Positions 11,323 through 22,917 of a stretch of DNA of 64,000 nt are shown one piece after another. Both the position numbers and the translations under genes were made by a program. Each line of letters begins with the position of its first letter. Position 1 is the stretch's first letter. This stretch comes from Paraconiothyrium sp. Pb-2020. Lineage: Eukaryota > Ascomycota > Dothideomycetes > Pleosporales > Didymosphaeriaceae. Below the pieces are notes generated by a model. That model ran no database searches, was not told the origin of the DNA, and saw nothing but the letters and a program-made list of their open reading frames with translations. The stretch is taken from NCBI GenBank assembly GCA_022419385.1, contig JAJUBI010000004.1, forward strand, positions 1,364,001 to 1,428,000. Reading direction: 5' to 3'.

Positions 11323-14300
11323 CTATCTCCACTGCCCGTCGTACTGAGGTTGCCATGGCGCTGCACTGCCTCTGCCATCGCTCGTTTGGGGATTGCTTGG
11401 ATTGTAGCCCTGCTGCGGGGTTTCCACAAAAGGCATGTCATTCCGAGGATTGTTCGTAGTAGTAGCAAATCTGGGCTCACTCACCGGTGCACCATACTTC
11501 TGAGGAGCCGTCGTGTACAACGGCTGTTGCGATTGCGAAGGGTACGAGCTTTGGCCGGTGCTTTGGAAGTTGCCAGAAGACGAAGCATATTGCTCGCCTG
11601 CGTAATGTGGATTTTGGACGTGCGGACGTGGAGCAGAGTGCCCAAATTGCCCTCCGCCATGGCCAGTTTGTCTGGTGCGCGGGTCGTTGCGTTCCATTCG
11701 ATCGTATGCAAGCTCACTGTCCGTATGCCCTAGGGTTTCTGCCCTGTCTTGATCATAAGATACCGTGGCTTTATCGACCAAATCAAAATGGGACGCGCGG
11801 AGTTGCTTTTGCATGGTGGGATCGCTTTCTCGTTCCAAGTCGCCGTCGTGATGTGCAAGTGCAGCTGCAATGAGGAACGCGTTTCGTATCTGTCGGCCAT
11901 TCCACATGCCTATTCCCCATCCGTTACAATGCTCATCGTAATGCTTGCGTGCGAAATCTAAGATCTCGTTCTCGGCTATAGATAGGCGAGCCGATTGTTC
12001 ACCCCGCTGCTGTTCGATAACTCGCAGGCGCTTGATGTTGTGTTTGAAGATCTCGACGGTTTGATCTCTATTGAGGTGGTTGTACTTCAGATGTAGATGT
12101 ACTCGAGACTTTATAGCTTCGTCGAGGACCTGAGGTACAAATACAAGTCAGCCAGAGTGGCAAAGGTCGGGCCAAGTAATTAGAGTACGTTCTAGAAAGC
12201 AAGTTGAAGGTATTGCTTTCCCTAGACTCATATGTCTAATTTGCACCTGCGGGTTTACTTACACCGACACGATTTGTAGTCAGGAACAAAACTCCGTTGT
12301 AGTATTCGAGCATTCTCAGAAACACTAGGATGATCAATTTGCTGCTGCTGCAGGAGCTCGCGAGGACATACCTGACACGAGTGCATTTCGTTGGAGGTCA
12401 GCACCAGTCTTCTCCCTTTGTGCAATGAAGACATCAGCTTCATCCAAGAGCAGAACGCAGTCCCAAAGATGCGCTAAGCGAAAAATCTCTTTCAATGACG
12501 CCTCAACCTTCTCGGGTGTGAAGCCCAAGTCTCCACATGTAATTGGAAACAGCGGCCTCTTCCACTTTTGCGCTACCGCTTCGGCCGTTGCGGTTTTTCC
12601 CACTCCTGGAACACCGTGTAACAAGATCACGATGCCTCTACCTTTCCCTCGTATCAGATCTTGCGTAGGTACCTCGATTCCTTGAGACTCAAGCTCTTTC
12701 TTCCTAAAGTGTGATTGAAGCAATGCAGAAATGAGTCTCTTATTAGCATCCAGTATTTGCAACTGCTCAAACGCTTCACCCTCTTCACCATGTCTTTCGG
12801 TTCGCTTGAGGTACCGCGAATCGATAGGAAGAAACTTGCGATCCCACACAGCGTAAGCATACATACGTCGAGGAAGTAATGCAAGCTCATCACCGAACGG
12901 AGCCGGCACCGCATAGGCAGGGTCGGCCGGTGGTATGCAGAGTGCTGGTCTTTCGCGGATGAATTCTTGTGCCTCAGCATGGTGTATCCATGAGTCATCG
13001 TGAAGCTTTTCGTACCAATTGGAATCCACCTTTGCTCGACTTTTGCCGTTCCAATTGATGATCTGATGGGTATCAACCTTATCGGGCATGTCGATAGGCG
13101 GCGGCGTCGGGCCTAGGTAGGATATGCTTGGCCTCCAGGACGGAATTGAATCGAAAGCTTCCGTTAGATCTACGAGCACATCACTCTCTACGTGCTCAGG
13201 ATTTTTCATTGGCTCATTTGTTTTAGGATCGGTGATAGTCCCGAGATCAGGGCCCTTAGTCAAGCTCCATCCACTATAGAAACTATAGCGTTTGATGAGG
13301 TGATCCACGTAGTTGGCACCATCAGCCTTTGCTTGATCGAACTCGGCCTGCCCCTTCCCGGGAAGATATTGCACAGGGAAAAAGTCCAGGTCGGTGGTAA
13401 GTGCGCCATACCGCTCACCATCATGATCCAGGTAGTAACATAATAGAGTCCATGGCCTATCTCTGTGTTCGCATTCGTACAGCTTACAAGAGCAGGACCA
13501 GCATGTGTATATACCAACGACCCTCTTTATTCGTTGTTCGGTGCCAAGTGGCTTGCCTACACGGTGAGCGTTGTTGACGTATATGTACTGACCGAGCTTG
13601 AAGAGATACTCTAGTTCATGGAAGTGAACAGTCTGCGATTTGGAGAGATCGGGTTGGTCGAATCGACGAGATGGAGGTATTAAATGCTCGTCAACAAAAT
13701 TGATGTAGCAGCGAAGCTCTTCCTGTGCCTCCTTGGTGCCGAAGTCATACCTGGGCCTGCCCGGTAGTTTATGATCTTGGATGGAAGAGTCGCTTTCTGT
13801 TGAAGAGCTTCCAGAGCTCGTCTCGTCCTCGCCTTGAGTCGCCCTCGTGTCCTCGGGGATTCGCTTCGTGATTTCTTCTACCTTTCGCTTCATTGTGTCA
13901 TGGAAGAAGAGAAGATAGCGGAATGGCCGCAGGAATGTACGCGGCTCGCCCTTCCACCGCCTCCCTTGTCTGCTACAGCTTCCCAGAAGTTCCATTACTG
14001 CACGAGAGTTGATTCTCACTCGATGGATCCAGGGCTCCTCCTTATGGTGTTTTGATATTACATAGCTGGAGGGGCCACGGAGCAGTGGTTGAGGCGGAGG
14101 CGGCACATTGCCTGATGCTACGGACTTAGGCGGTGGCGGCGGAGAAGGCTCAGGGGTAAATACGCCCTCCTGTATGCGTTTGCTTGTTTCTGCTTCCATG
14201 TGCGAATATAGATTCCAGTCGGCTTCTAAAACTTCGATCGCATAGCATGCCTCTTCTTCGCTGAATCTATTCTTGAAATTCTCCCAATTACATTTGCGCA

Positions 14301-14670
14301 CTTCTGGGATGGTTCGCACTGGCGTAGGAAGGTCCTCATCCAAGGGGCGCGGCCCTGACTCCACACGTTCTGCTGCATCGTCCCCAATACTGTTGGGCCG
14401 ATCATTGTCTAAGCTCCTCCTGGACGAAGCTACGCTCGATGGTGGTCGGGGAGTCAAGTCTGGTGTTGGGGCGAATGGATTTATGGGAGCAGCACTGAGG
14501 CCTTGTATTGATTTCGTAAGGTCCCCAATGCTTTTGTCTACGCGATCAAGTGACCGGTGAATATCGTTGAGGCCGATGTGTGATGCCCCCGCCGCGGCTC
14601 CAAAAGGCTCCTTCGCATCAGCGGCAGTCGACCTCACCGCATTGTCGATAGCCTTGTCTTCTTTCTCCAT
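11323..14670 (-). CDS. AAA+ ATPase with N-terminal DUF7025-like region
   Basis: Three exons (12372-14670, 12263-12324, 11323-12129) join in frame into 1055 residues. The middle exon is only 62 nt. A long Pro/Ser-rich N-terminal part is followed by the conserved region of fungal AAA proteins (FFPVQYLPGKGQ...FYSGWSL), then the ATPase. Walker A is GVPGVGKT at about 686-693, Walker B is VLLLDEAD with acidic residues near 743-744, and the sensor-1 segment is VLFLTTNRVG. The AAA lid (MWNGRQIRNAFLIAAALA) is intact. The last 150 residues are Gln/Ser/Pro-rich and look disordered. All nucleotide-handling motifs are present, so it should be active. The cellular target is unknown. This family is expanded in Pezizomycotina and is sometimes near incompatibility-type genes. 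Confidence 0.88.
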
Positions 14671-15324
14671 GTCTACGGTTAGCTCGGTCTTGAAGAAATG
14701 AGCACGAAAACGAAACTACCCAAGCACTCGTGACAGGTTGACAGATTTGAGAGGGCAAAAGGTCGACAAGTAGGCCCTGTGCGTGAGGTAGGGTTGTTCA
14801 ATGTGTGGAGGGATCAGATGGTTCGTAGCGTGGATGTAAGGTTCATCAGAAGCGAAAGCAGCCCCCTAACCCATTGCGCGATATGACGAAGGCTTGTTGA
14901 TTACACAACTAATCACTGCTGGATACGACTTGAAGTCGGCCAATAGCACGACGCTTACGCTACACGAAACCCTGCGACCGCGGCGCAGTGCATGCGTTCC
15001 TCGCCTATCGGTGCAGCCATGCATCATAACGTTACTGGCTTCAGCCTCGAGGGCACGTAGGCAACTGCACAGCCTGGGCAAAGTGGCACTTAATTATCCA
15101 CAGCCTCTTGCATTGTCACCGACCCTCACGCTCTTGCAGTACCTCACGCCGTCGTTGCTGAGTAGAGCCACTGACACCGAAAAGCAGAGTTGCGTCGCTT
15201 CAAAAGAAACAGAAAATTCCTCTTGATGTTCCAGTGCGTTGTGAAAGTATGTAGATAAGGTAACAATACAATATCTTAGCAGGTGTCTTCGACGGTCTAG
15301 ACAGGGAATATCATCGCACAAACC
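14671..15324. other. Divergent promoter region
   Basis: 654 bp separate the starts of the AAA ATPase (minus) and the STAND-like gene (plus). No gene is seen. The two could be co-regulated from here, which is inference. Confidence 0.45.
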
Positions 15325-17679
15325 ATGGAACCAGATACAGCCTTTTCGCAGCCCCCAAAGGCAATCAAAGCTGCGATGAGTGATGAACGTGAGATCAGAG
15401 CGTTTGAACACTGGAAAAGTCACGCGGGCAATGAGTTACATCAGACTTTTGGCGAGAGAACGGTGTATGACATCCAACGCGCAGTCTGGAGAGCTCCTGT
15501 CACCCAGTAAGGGCAGTTGACATCCCTTCGTTTAAATGCTTATCTTGACCAGGGAACTCGAGAATGTCCTTGCTTCGGCACAACAGCTGGATCCGTCTTT
15601 TGACTTGAAGGGTTGCACATGGGAAGACTTGTTAGGCCATATCGACGCAGCTATCGACACAGACGATCGAAAGAGCAAGAATAAGATTCGTCGTGGTATC
15701 AGAAACGCGAAAGCAGATGTGCAGCTGTTGAATGCTTTGCTGTCGATCATCCCGGATGAGAAGGGCCTGAGTCTCCTTCGTGGGGGACTCTCTATCATAT
15801 TCCAGGTTAGTGACAAGCGCAATTCTTCTCGCTTGGGAGCACATCTTCTTTGAAGAAGCCGTGCAGATTTCACTGACACCGTTTCGTGACAGTCATGGAT
15901 TCAACGGATTGAGACCAGAGAGCACATTCTAGGATTACTTGTAGAGATTATCGAGCTCTTCGCATTATCCGCTGCACAACGACGTTTATTCGTAGGTGAT
16001 GACGAGTTGCGAGCCTTACTCTCCGATCTATATGGCGTTATGTTGGATATTGTTCAGGAGCTGATCCGCATATTACTGCGCACGCACAAAGGCAATTGTA
16101 AGGGCAGTTTTCAACAAAACAGTTGCACAATCTGACGAGATAGGGGTCCAGCGTGCTCGCAAGCAGCTACCGCCTCATGAGGCCCAAAAGGTCGAAGAAA
16201 TTGTTGCACGGATCGAGACTGCTAAAACACGCATCACGAATAGACTCAGCCTCTTGAGTCTAGAGCGTGATGCCAACACCCATCAAAACACTCAATTCAT
16301 CAAAGGTGAAGTTCAAGCCACACGTTATCACGTCTCCGATGTTGAAGTCAATGTAAACGATATATCTCACAAAGTGAGGGCTACACAACAAACTGCCGAA
16401 AGAATCTATGTCCAGAATCAAGACATAAGTACCCAACTAGATGGGCTTGGTACATCTGTCAGCAATGCGAGCGCAAACCTTGAACAATACGTTGAGGCCT
16501 CAGTAGCGCGACAGTTCGACCGATGGAAACAAGAATTCAATTCCGGCCTGCTCAATATGCAGAAGGAGAATCAAGATCTCGCAGGCTTGATACAGACATC
16601 CATGTACCAGTTTATGGGCGAGAAAATGAATGCCGAGAGTAAGTGCCATTCAGAATACGCCTACGTAATGACACCACACTCACTATCTTGCAGGACTCGG
16701 CTGGCTTCCGCGCCCTGCTCCCCAACATCAAGTTTTGACCTATCAGCCGATACAGATTCCTCTTGAACAGCTCACACATGTCTTCAATGTTGACCCCACA
16801 CCCATGCTACAAGAAACGCAAAGCTTGTTGCGCCTCACGCACGCCATGCAACCAGAGGGACTTGCAAAAGTACGCACCCTCATTTCAACAGAACAATTTC
16901 GCAACTGGATGGGTCTACCGTTCCTAAACGTACTGCTTGTAGACGGTCATTGCAGAGATCAGGGACAGGGAAGAACATCTCCGCTCTCCATCTTCTGTGC
17001 TTCATTGGCCGCCACGCTGGCACAATCTGAGTCAAACATCGTCTTGCATTTCTTCTGCGGACACCACAGCCAGCCGCAGTACGATCACGTCAGTGGCCCG
17101 GCTGGACTACTCCGCTCACTGATTACACAATTAATTTTGTATCCGAATGCTTGCAACATGCCGACCGTGCCCATGGAGCAGAGCTTGTGGGAAGCAATAT
17201 CCAGGCATGAAGTACCCGCGCTACTGAGCCTTTTTGAACAGATGTTGCTGTTGCTGCCAGCTTCCAGACCCATATACACAATCCTAGACAACATATCCGA
17301 TTATCAATCTACCTTGCACGGCTACTCGCAGTCCACCCTGGAGATCTTGCAGTACCTCCACCGGCTAGCGGACGAACGACGACCAGGTCCACGACTGAAG
17401 CTTCTGATGACAAGCGCAAACAGAACGGTCGACATCCCATACATCGTCAACCAGACAGGTGGTGAGTACGTCGCTCTGCAAACGGGCTCTGTGGGTCGAC
17501 GAGGAGGATCTATGCGCGGCCGTCCTTTCGAGCAAGATATTCATATGGTCATGCAGAGTCCCCATGACATCACGTTCTTGAATCCTTCAGACCAACGCAG
17601 TCGCAGATTCCTCGGTGATGAGATGGAGCGTGACAGTATATCTATTGAACGCCCGCGCTCTGTGGGAAGGTTTATGTAG
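15325..17679 (+). CDS. STAND/NACHT-like protein with DUF7708-type N-terminus and degenerate P-loop
   Basis: Five exons (15325-15506, 15553-15805, 15893-16097, 16144-16638, 16694-17679) keep frame and give 706 residues. The N-terminal helical block (WEDLLGHIDAAIDTD, GLSLLRGGLSIIFQSWIQRI) resembles the DUF7708 domain found at the front of fungal NOD-like proteins. A long heptad-like segment follows (about residues 240-370). The last part resembles a nephrocystin-3/NACHT N-half: LNVLLVDGHCRDQGQGRTSP sits where the P-loop should be, LHFFCGHHS and LLRSLITQLI follow, and IYTILDNIS is Walker-B-like. The usual GxxxxGK[ST] is missing, with Arg in place of Lys, so ATP hydrolysis is doubtful. No ankyrin, WD or TPR repeats follow. 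It may be a truncated or regulatory relative of fungal NLRs. Confidence 0.72.
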
Positions 17680-17704
17680 TTGATTGATCATGTCATATAT
17701 CAAT

Positions 17705-20700
17705 TCATTCCTTGTTTCCCCGCTTCATGTTCACACTGAGGATAGTCTTGTGCATACAAGCACATAATTCCGGTATCCGGAATGGCTTACTGATAACATC
17801 GTCCATGCCTGCCTCGAGCGCCTCCGTCACCTGCTCGCTCCGCACGTTTGCGGTCACTGCTATAACTGGGATATGGCCCCTGACGATTCCTTGCGATTGT
17901 AGCTTGCGGATCTCGCGCACGCAGGTTAGTCCATCCATCACGGGCATCTCCCAGTCCATCAAGATCAACGACAGTTTCTGTGTTGCAGACCCCTCATCTG
18001 GAATGCAGTATGTTGTTTTGCGGACATAGTCCAGGGCTTCTACGCCATGGTTTGCAACTGCAACGTTCATGCCGATGTTCTTTAGCTGTTTGGCCAGGAC
18101 ACGTTGATTGACGAGGTTGTCTTCGACGATCAGTACGTTGATAAGGGCATTACCCTCGATATTCTCGCTCAGCTTGCGGCCGATGGCTGGAGGTTTGTCT
18201 GTATCGTCGCGAGAGCGATTGGCGAGAACGGTGGACTGTGTGCGCACGCTGAGGTCCGTTGCATTTTCGTCCTGGGGCGAGGGCAGGGAGGCTTTGCGGC
18301 ATTTCACGTAGAAAGAGAATGTGCTGCCGACTTTGGCTTCTGAAGCAAAGCTTATAGCACCGCCACTGCGACAGAATTAGCCGATTATATTCACGAAGAT
18401 AGCTGGAGCGAAGACCTACTGGAGTTCGGTGAGGCGGCGCGAGATGAAGAGACCGAGGCCGGATCCACCTGCAGGAGACAATTAGTGGAAGAAGAAGGAT
18501 CAAGGAAGGTAATGTACCATAATCGATATGTGTACGAGGCGAAGCTTGTGAGAAGCGCGCGAAGAGTAGTTCGTGTTCAGCGTCGCTCAATCCACGACCC
18601 GTGTCATGCACCGAAAAGATCATATACACAACCGTTCCCTTTTCCCAATCCATCTGCAGAGTGTGCGACAATTCTGCACCGGGCGTACGATGAAACTTCA
18701 CGCGCTCGTCGAGCCCATGAAGTGGTGGTTCAAAAGTCACTCCCAGCTTAACGCTGATGTGACGTGTCTTCTCAAGCCTTGTAAACTTGATAGCATTGGT
18801 GATGAGATTCTAAACTATTAGCTATATTAGTGAACCGTGTCACTGTGATACTCACAATTAAAATTTGGAGGACGCGTGTCGGATCTAAAGAAACATAATC
18901 AATGCTTGTTTGGCTGCAGGAAGCCTCGGCGTGATATTCTAGTACGACGCCGGCGGCTTTTGCTTCACCCTCAAACATTTTGACTGCATCACGAGCGATG
19001 GACTGAAGCGGTACGTCGACTGGTGTCATGACGAAGAGTCCGGAGTCCAGTTTCGACATTGTGAGGACGTCTAGAGGATGTTACTATTATTATGTTATTC
19101 GCATGTTCGGACTGCGCTTACCATCAACAATAGTCTTCATATGCTTTGAACATTGGACAATGGTATCTGCAGATTCAAGTGTGGCATCTAGAATGTTTTT
19201 ATACGTAGCCTGATAATCCGCAGACCCTTGGAAGGCCGTGTGGGAAGAGATGATGCTCTGAGGTACGGTAAGTATGGCTCCACAAAGGCAGCTGAAGGTC
19301 CACTTACATCAGCACACTGTACGATAGCAGATAATGGATTGCGCATTTCATGCCTGAACTGCAAGTTAGCCAACAGTAAAGCCGTGGCCACACCTAGGTG
19401 ACCTCTACGTAAGAGCATATGGAATCTGAAGCACCTGAAGCCTAAACTTACGATGTGGTGTCAATAAAATTCTCTAGTTTTCGTTTCGATTCTTTCGCGT
19501 CGAGGGCCTGAGTCGCCTGCAACTTTTCGCCAAACTTCTGCCTGCTAATGTCTTGAAAACAACCTACGATTTCCAAGAGCTCGCCCTTTTCTGAAAGCTC
19601 TGGTTGAATCGAGAGCAATATCCACCGAGCTTCTTCTTTCGGTCCAGATCCATCCGCATTATGGCCGTCCACGGTCCATGTTGTCTTAAGTCGTAATTCC
19701 CAGGTCCTGTTTCGAGATTATTTATCGTTCAATGAATGTAGATGTTTGGGAAGACCTACTGATGCTGTTTCGTCGCAATTAGGGCTTCGAACTTCTCTTT
19801 ACCAGCTTGGATGTACTCTTCGTCGATGAGTGCTCCCCAAGCTTCGGTAAGCCCTACATCACGGTAGTTGTAGTCGGGATCCAGCATTCTCCACCACGCA
19901 TCATTGCGATAAGAGTATATGCCATCTAGTCCAACGATAAAGATACCAACATCGGCGCGCTCAGCAAAGCGCTGAAATTTCATAGCACTTCGCTCGACTT
20001 CCTTTTGCGTGGCGATGAGTTGTCGTCTAAGCTCGTCTTTCATGATCTCTGCAGTTTCGATCGCGCGCTCCCGGCGATGTATGTCATCTTCGTGTAGTAG
20101 TATCGAAGTCAAAGAGGTGGAGATTAAACGACTCGCAACCATGATGAAGTGACGGTAATCGTCGTCGTAGGGACGGCGAGGATTGAGTCCAAGGACCATA
20201 TAACCCAATATATTATCTTTCGAAGAAGTCGGAGTTATCGGACAGATCACGGCTCCTCGGCAAGGGTCTCCGTATCCCTGCCAATCTACTCCACGCACAA
20301 GATCGTGCGCTGGCGAGCCGTCCGTTAGGTCCACTGTTATTGTACCACGCGTAGCCATCGCCTCTCGGAAATAGGGCATGAATCCTTCATTCTGATGGAA
20401 GTCAAGCTTTGCCACCGCAACAGGAGAATCTTTGGGTAATCCAAACACACCGCGTAGTGTACAGTCCTGTTCTCCATCCACCGGTCCTGTCGCACTAGAA
20501 CAGGAACTGGATTCGAGCATGGCTTCAACCGAGTATAGGAGTGCGAATGGGATGTCTTTGGTGTTGCGGGACAAAACGTCTGTTGCGATGCGCCAATAGG
20601 AGTTCAAGTTGCGTGCTCGTGGGACCTCTTCGCTGAGCTGCAGGATTGTATGTGCTCGTCGCTCTGCAACAACCTCCCTGGTTGTTTCTATAAGAGGTTC

Positions 20701-21627
20701 GTAGTGAGCGATAGTCCCGCCTTTGTCATCAAAAATGGGTATAAAGCTCCATGAAAAGTATGATTCTTCCATAAACCCATTGCGTTCCATCTGAATAGGA
20801 TTGTTCTCTCCTTCCACCGTTTCGCCTGCAAGATTCCGTTTTATCAAAGGCTCAAAGTAATGTCCCCAAACTGATACAAGTGCTACACGAGCACTGATTC
20901 CCATGCATGGATGGAAACCCCCCAGCAGCTCGATGTATGGTTCATTGTAGATCATTATAAGGTCTGGGCCACAGAACACAACCGCAGGCCGAGCGTCCTG
21001 CATGACAAGAGTGGCGACACTTCTGAGCTGTGATGACCACTCGCTCATAGGTCCTAAGGGCGTGCTGGCCCAGTCGATGCTGCGAGCCCATGCGATGTGG
21101 CTCGTCATTCTGTTTGGAGGCGCATCATATGTCCAATCGAAACTCGTGGTTTGGGACCGTGAGGGAGGCTTCAACATGGTACCCTCTGGCTTGGTGTAGG
21201 TAGGCTTGCCGGCGATAGCAGCATTATTGATCAATGATCGACTGATCACAGTACATTGCTCCGAAATTGTTATCTTGATCCAGATGTAGTCGCAAAAGGT
21301 GTACGATCCGGCTGCGTTTTCTTGAGACCCGGCGATCCAATCTTTAAACTCCGCGAAACCTGTAGGAACATCCTCTGGGGAAGTGGAAATTGGCGTAGCC
21401 CCAAGCCTCAGTAACGCATCGAGGATATGCTCAGAACCGACGTCTGAAAAGGCGGAGTTCCAGGAAGACAGCACAGGATATCCTTTCTCGGAAGTCGTCT
21501 TGGTGTCGATCACAAATGTTGGTCTTGGATCATGTTCGATCAATTCAAGCGCCCCGACGCCGCTCATACAATGCGGAGTACCTTGCGGACTGTGCTTCCG
21601 TGGCGCGCTCATGGTGAGGGTCACCAC
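17705..21627 (-). CDS. Hybrid sensor histidine kinase (PAS/GAF, HisKA, HATPase, receiver)
   Basis: Eight exons (19760-21627, 19452-19706, 19308-19353, 19122-19257, 18856-19070, 18518-18809, 18420-18468, 17705-18365) all join in frame, giving 1173 residues. The long N-terminal half has PAS/GAF-like sensing regions (for example FAERADVGIFIVGLDGIYSY). The kinase H-box is HEMRNPLSAIVQCAD with phospho-accepting His near 709. The N-box is NLITNAIKFT, and the G-boxes are VHDTGRGLS and GSGLGLFISRRL. The C-terminal receiver has VLIVEDNLVNQ, LILMDWEMPVMDG with phospho-acceptor Asp near 1091, and SKPF. All key residues are present, so it should autophosphorylate and feed a His-Asp relay through an HPt protein. 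ATG 21612 is an alternative start five codons on. The stop is 25 bp from the neighbour's stop, in convergent arrangement. Confidence 0.93.
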
Positions 21628-22917
21628 CGTCGCACGACACTGCTCCCGTCTCTCTTAGCTAGGCGGTCGGAGATGGAGGGGGGTGGACAATGGGCATCGA
21701 AGGCATTTGTGCATCCCCTGTCAGACCTGGAGGCGGCAAGGATAGAATTGGGATAGCTTGCTGCGCTATGGAAAGTGTTCTAGGCCTGCCCTGCTGTACT
21801 TCGGGAATTTACGCACATTAGCGTGGCTTCACGTCGGATCCATGGATACGTCATGATCATGTGACTCTAGCCGTTTTTGGCCGACCTGGATCCACTCGTA
21901 CCCCTCCGGCTCAGATCTTACATTCCTCAGCCTATCGCCGCATCGAGGATTCTGTTTCATCGCGGACACTCCTCGATCAGATAGCCGAGTTGTTGCGATG
22001 CTCGTAGTCGCAGACTCCAGTGATAGGATGAGCGAAATCGGGAGGATTCCAGGTTCACATGTACGTCGAATGGCAAAGCGGCGAAAAAATTTCCCACCGC
22101 CGACAACCTCAACATTCCAAATGAAGTTGATACGGAGGAATATTAAAAGAAATATCCTGAATACCAATTGTCCGAGGCCATGAATGATGTGCAAACCAAG
22201 TGGGGAACGCTGAAGACAATAAGGCGAAGCCCTCACATGGTGGGTCGAACATAGGTACCGAAGTGCTTGCATTGTAGGCGCCAGATGACACTACTCTCAG
22301 TATAGCTATTCACCCGATTTAAGTTGAGGGTCTCTTCAGCTCAACGGCTTGTTCATTGGCGTTGCATGCATCTTACCTGGCCTTGAATTCTTCGAAGCGG
22401 GGTACTGCAGGTTACGGCTACTTCACACAGCGTTTTGGTGATCGTCAAGTCCATGTTCAACCAATTAGGGCTCGCTTTGTATACTCCTGGGCATCTTGGT
22501 TCGACAATATGTGCCATATTATCCACCCACTTGGGGGCCTTGCTGCGGCATAGGGCTTACTCGTACTGCTGATCCGCGCTACAAGAGTGACGTAAGCTAG
22601 GTTTCCATGCGGCGTTGTGCGTCGATAAGCAGTATATGAATATCTGCATTCAAAGCCTTCAGCGAGCGAGCGCAAAGCACAATCTGTCCTCATTCGCCGT
22701 ACTTGGATACCTTCCCTCAACTAAACTTGGTTCGCCAAACGCTCAAATACGAGGGTGAAATCCAAACACGCGACATAACGCGCAGGACACCCAGACTCCT
22801 CCTATAGAAGTACCTTGTCGCGGCATCATAGCTGCTCTTGAATCTTTGCTTGTCGAAGAAACCATAGAGCGTGCCTATTCTACGATCATTCGCTTCCTAA
22901 TTACCACCAACTGAAAG
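21628..22917. other. Intergenic, 1.3 kb, no gene seen
   Basis: Promoter region of the histidine kinase (minus) and of the broken monooxygenase (plus). Only short frames without domains occur. Confidence 0.45.
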
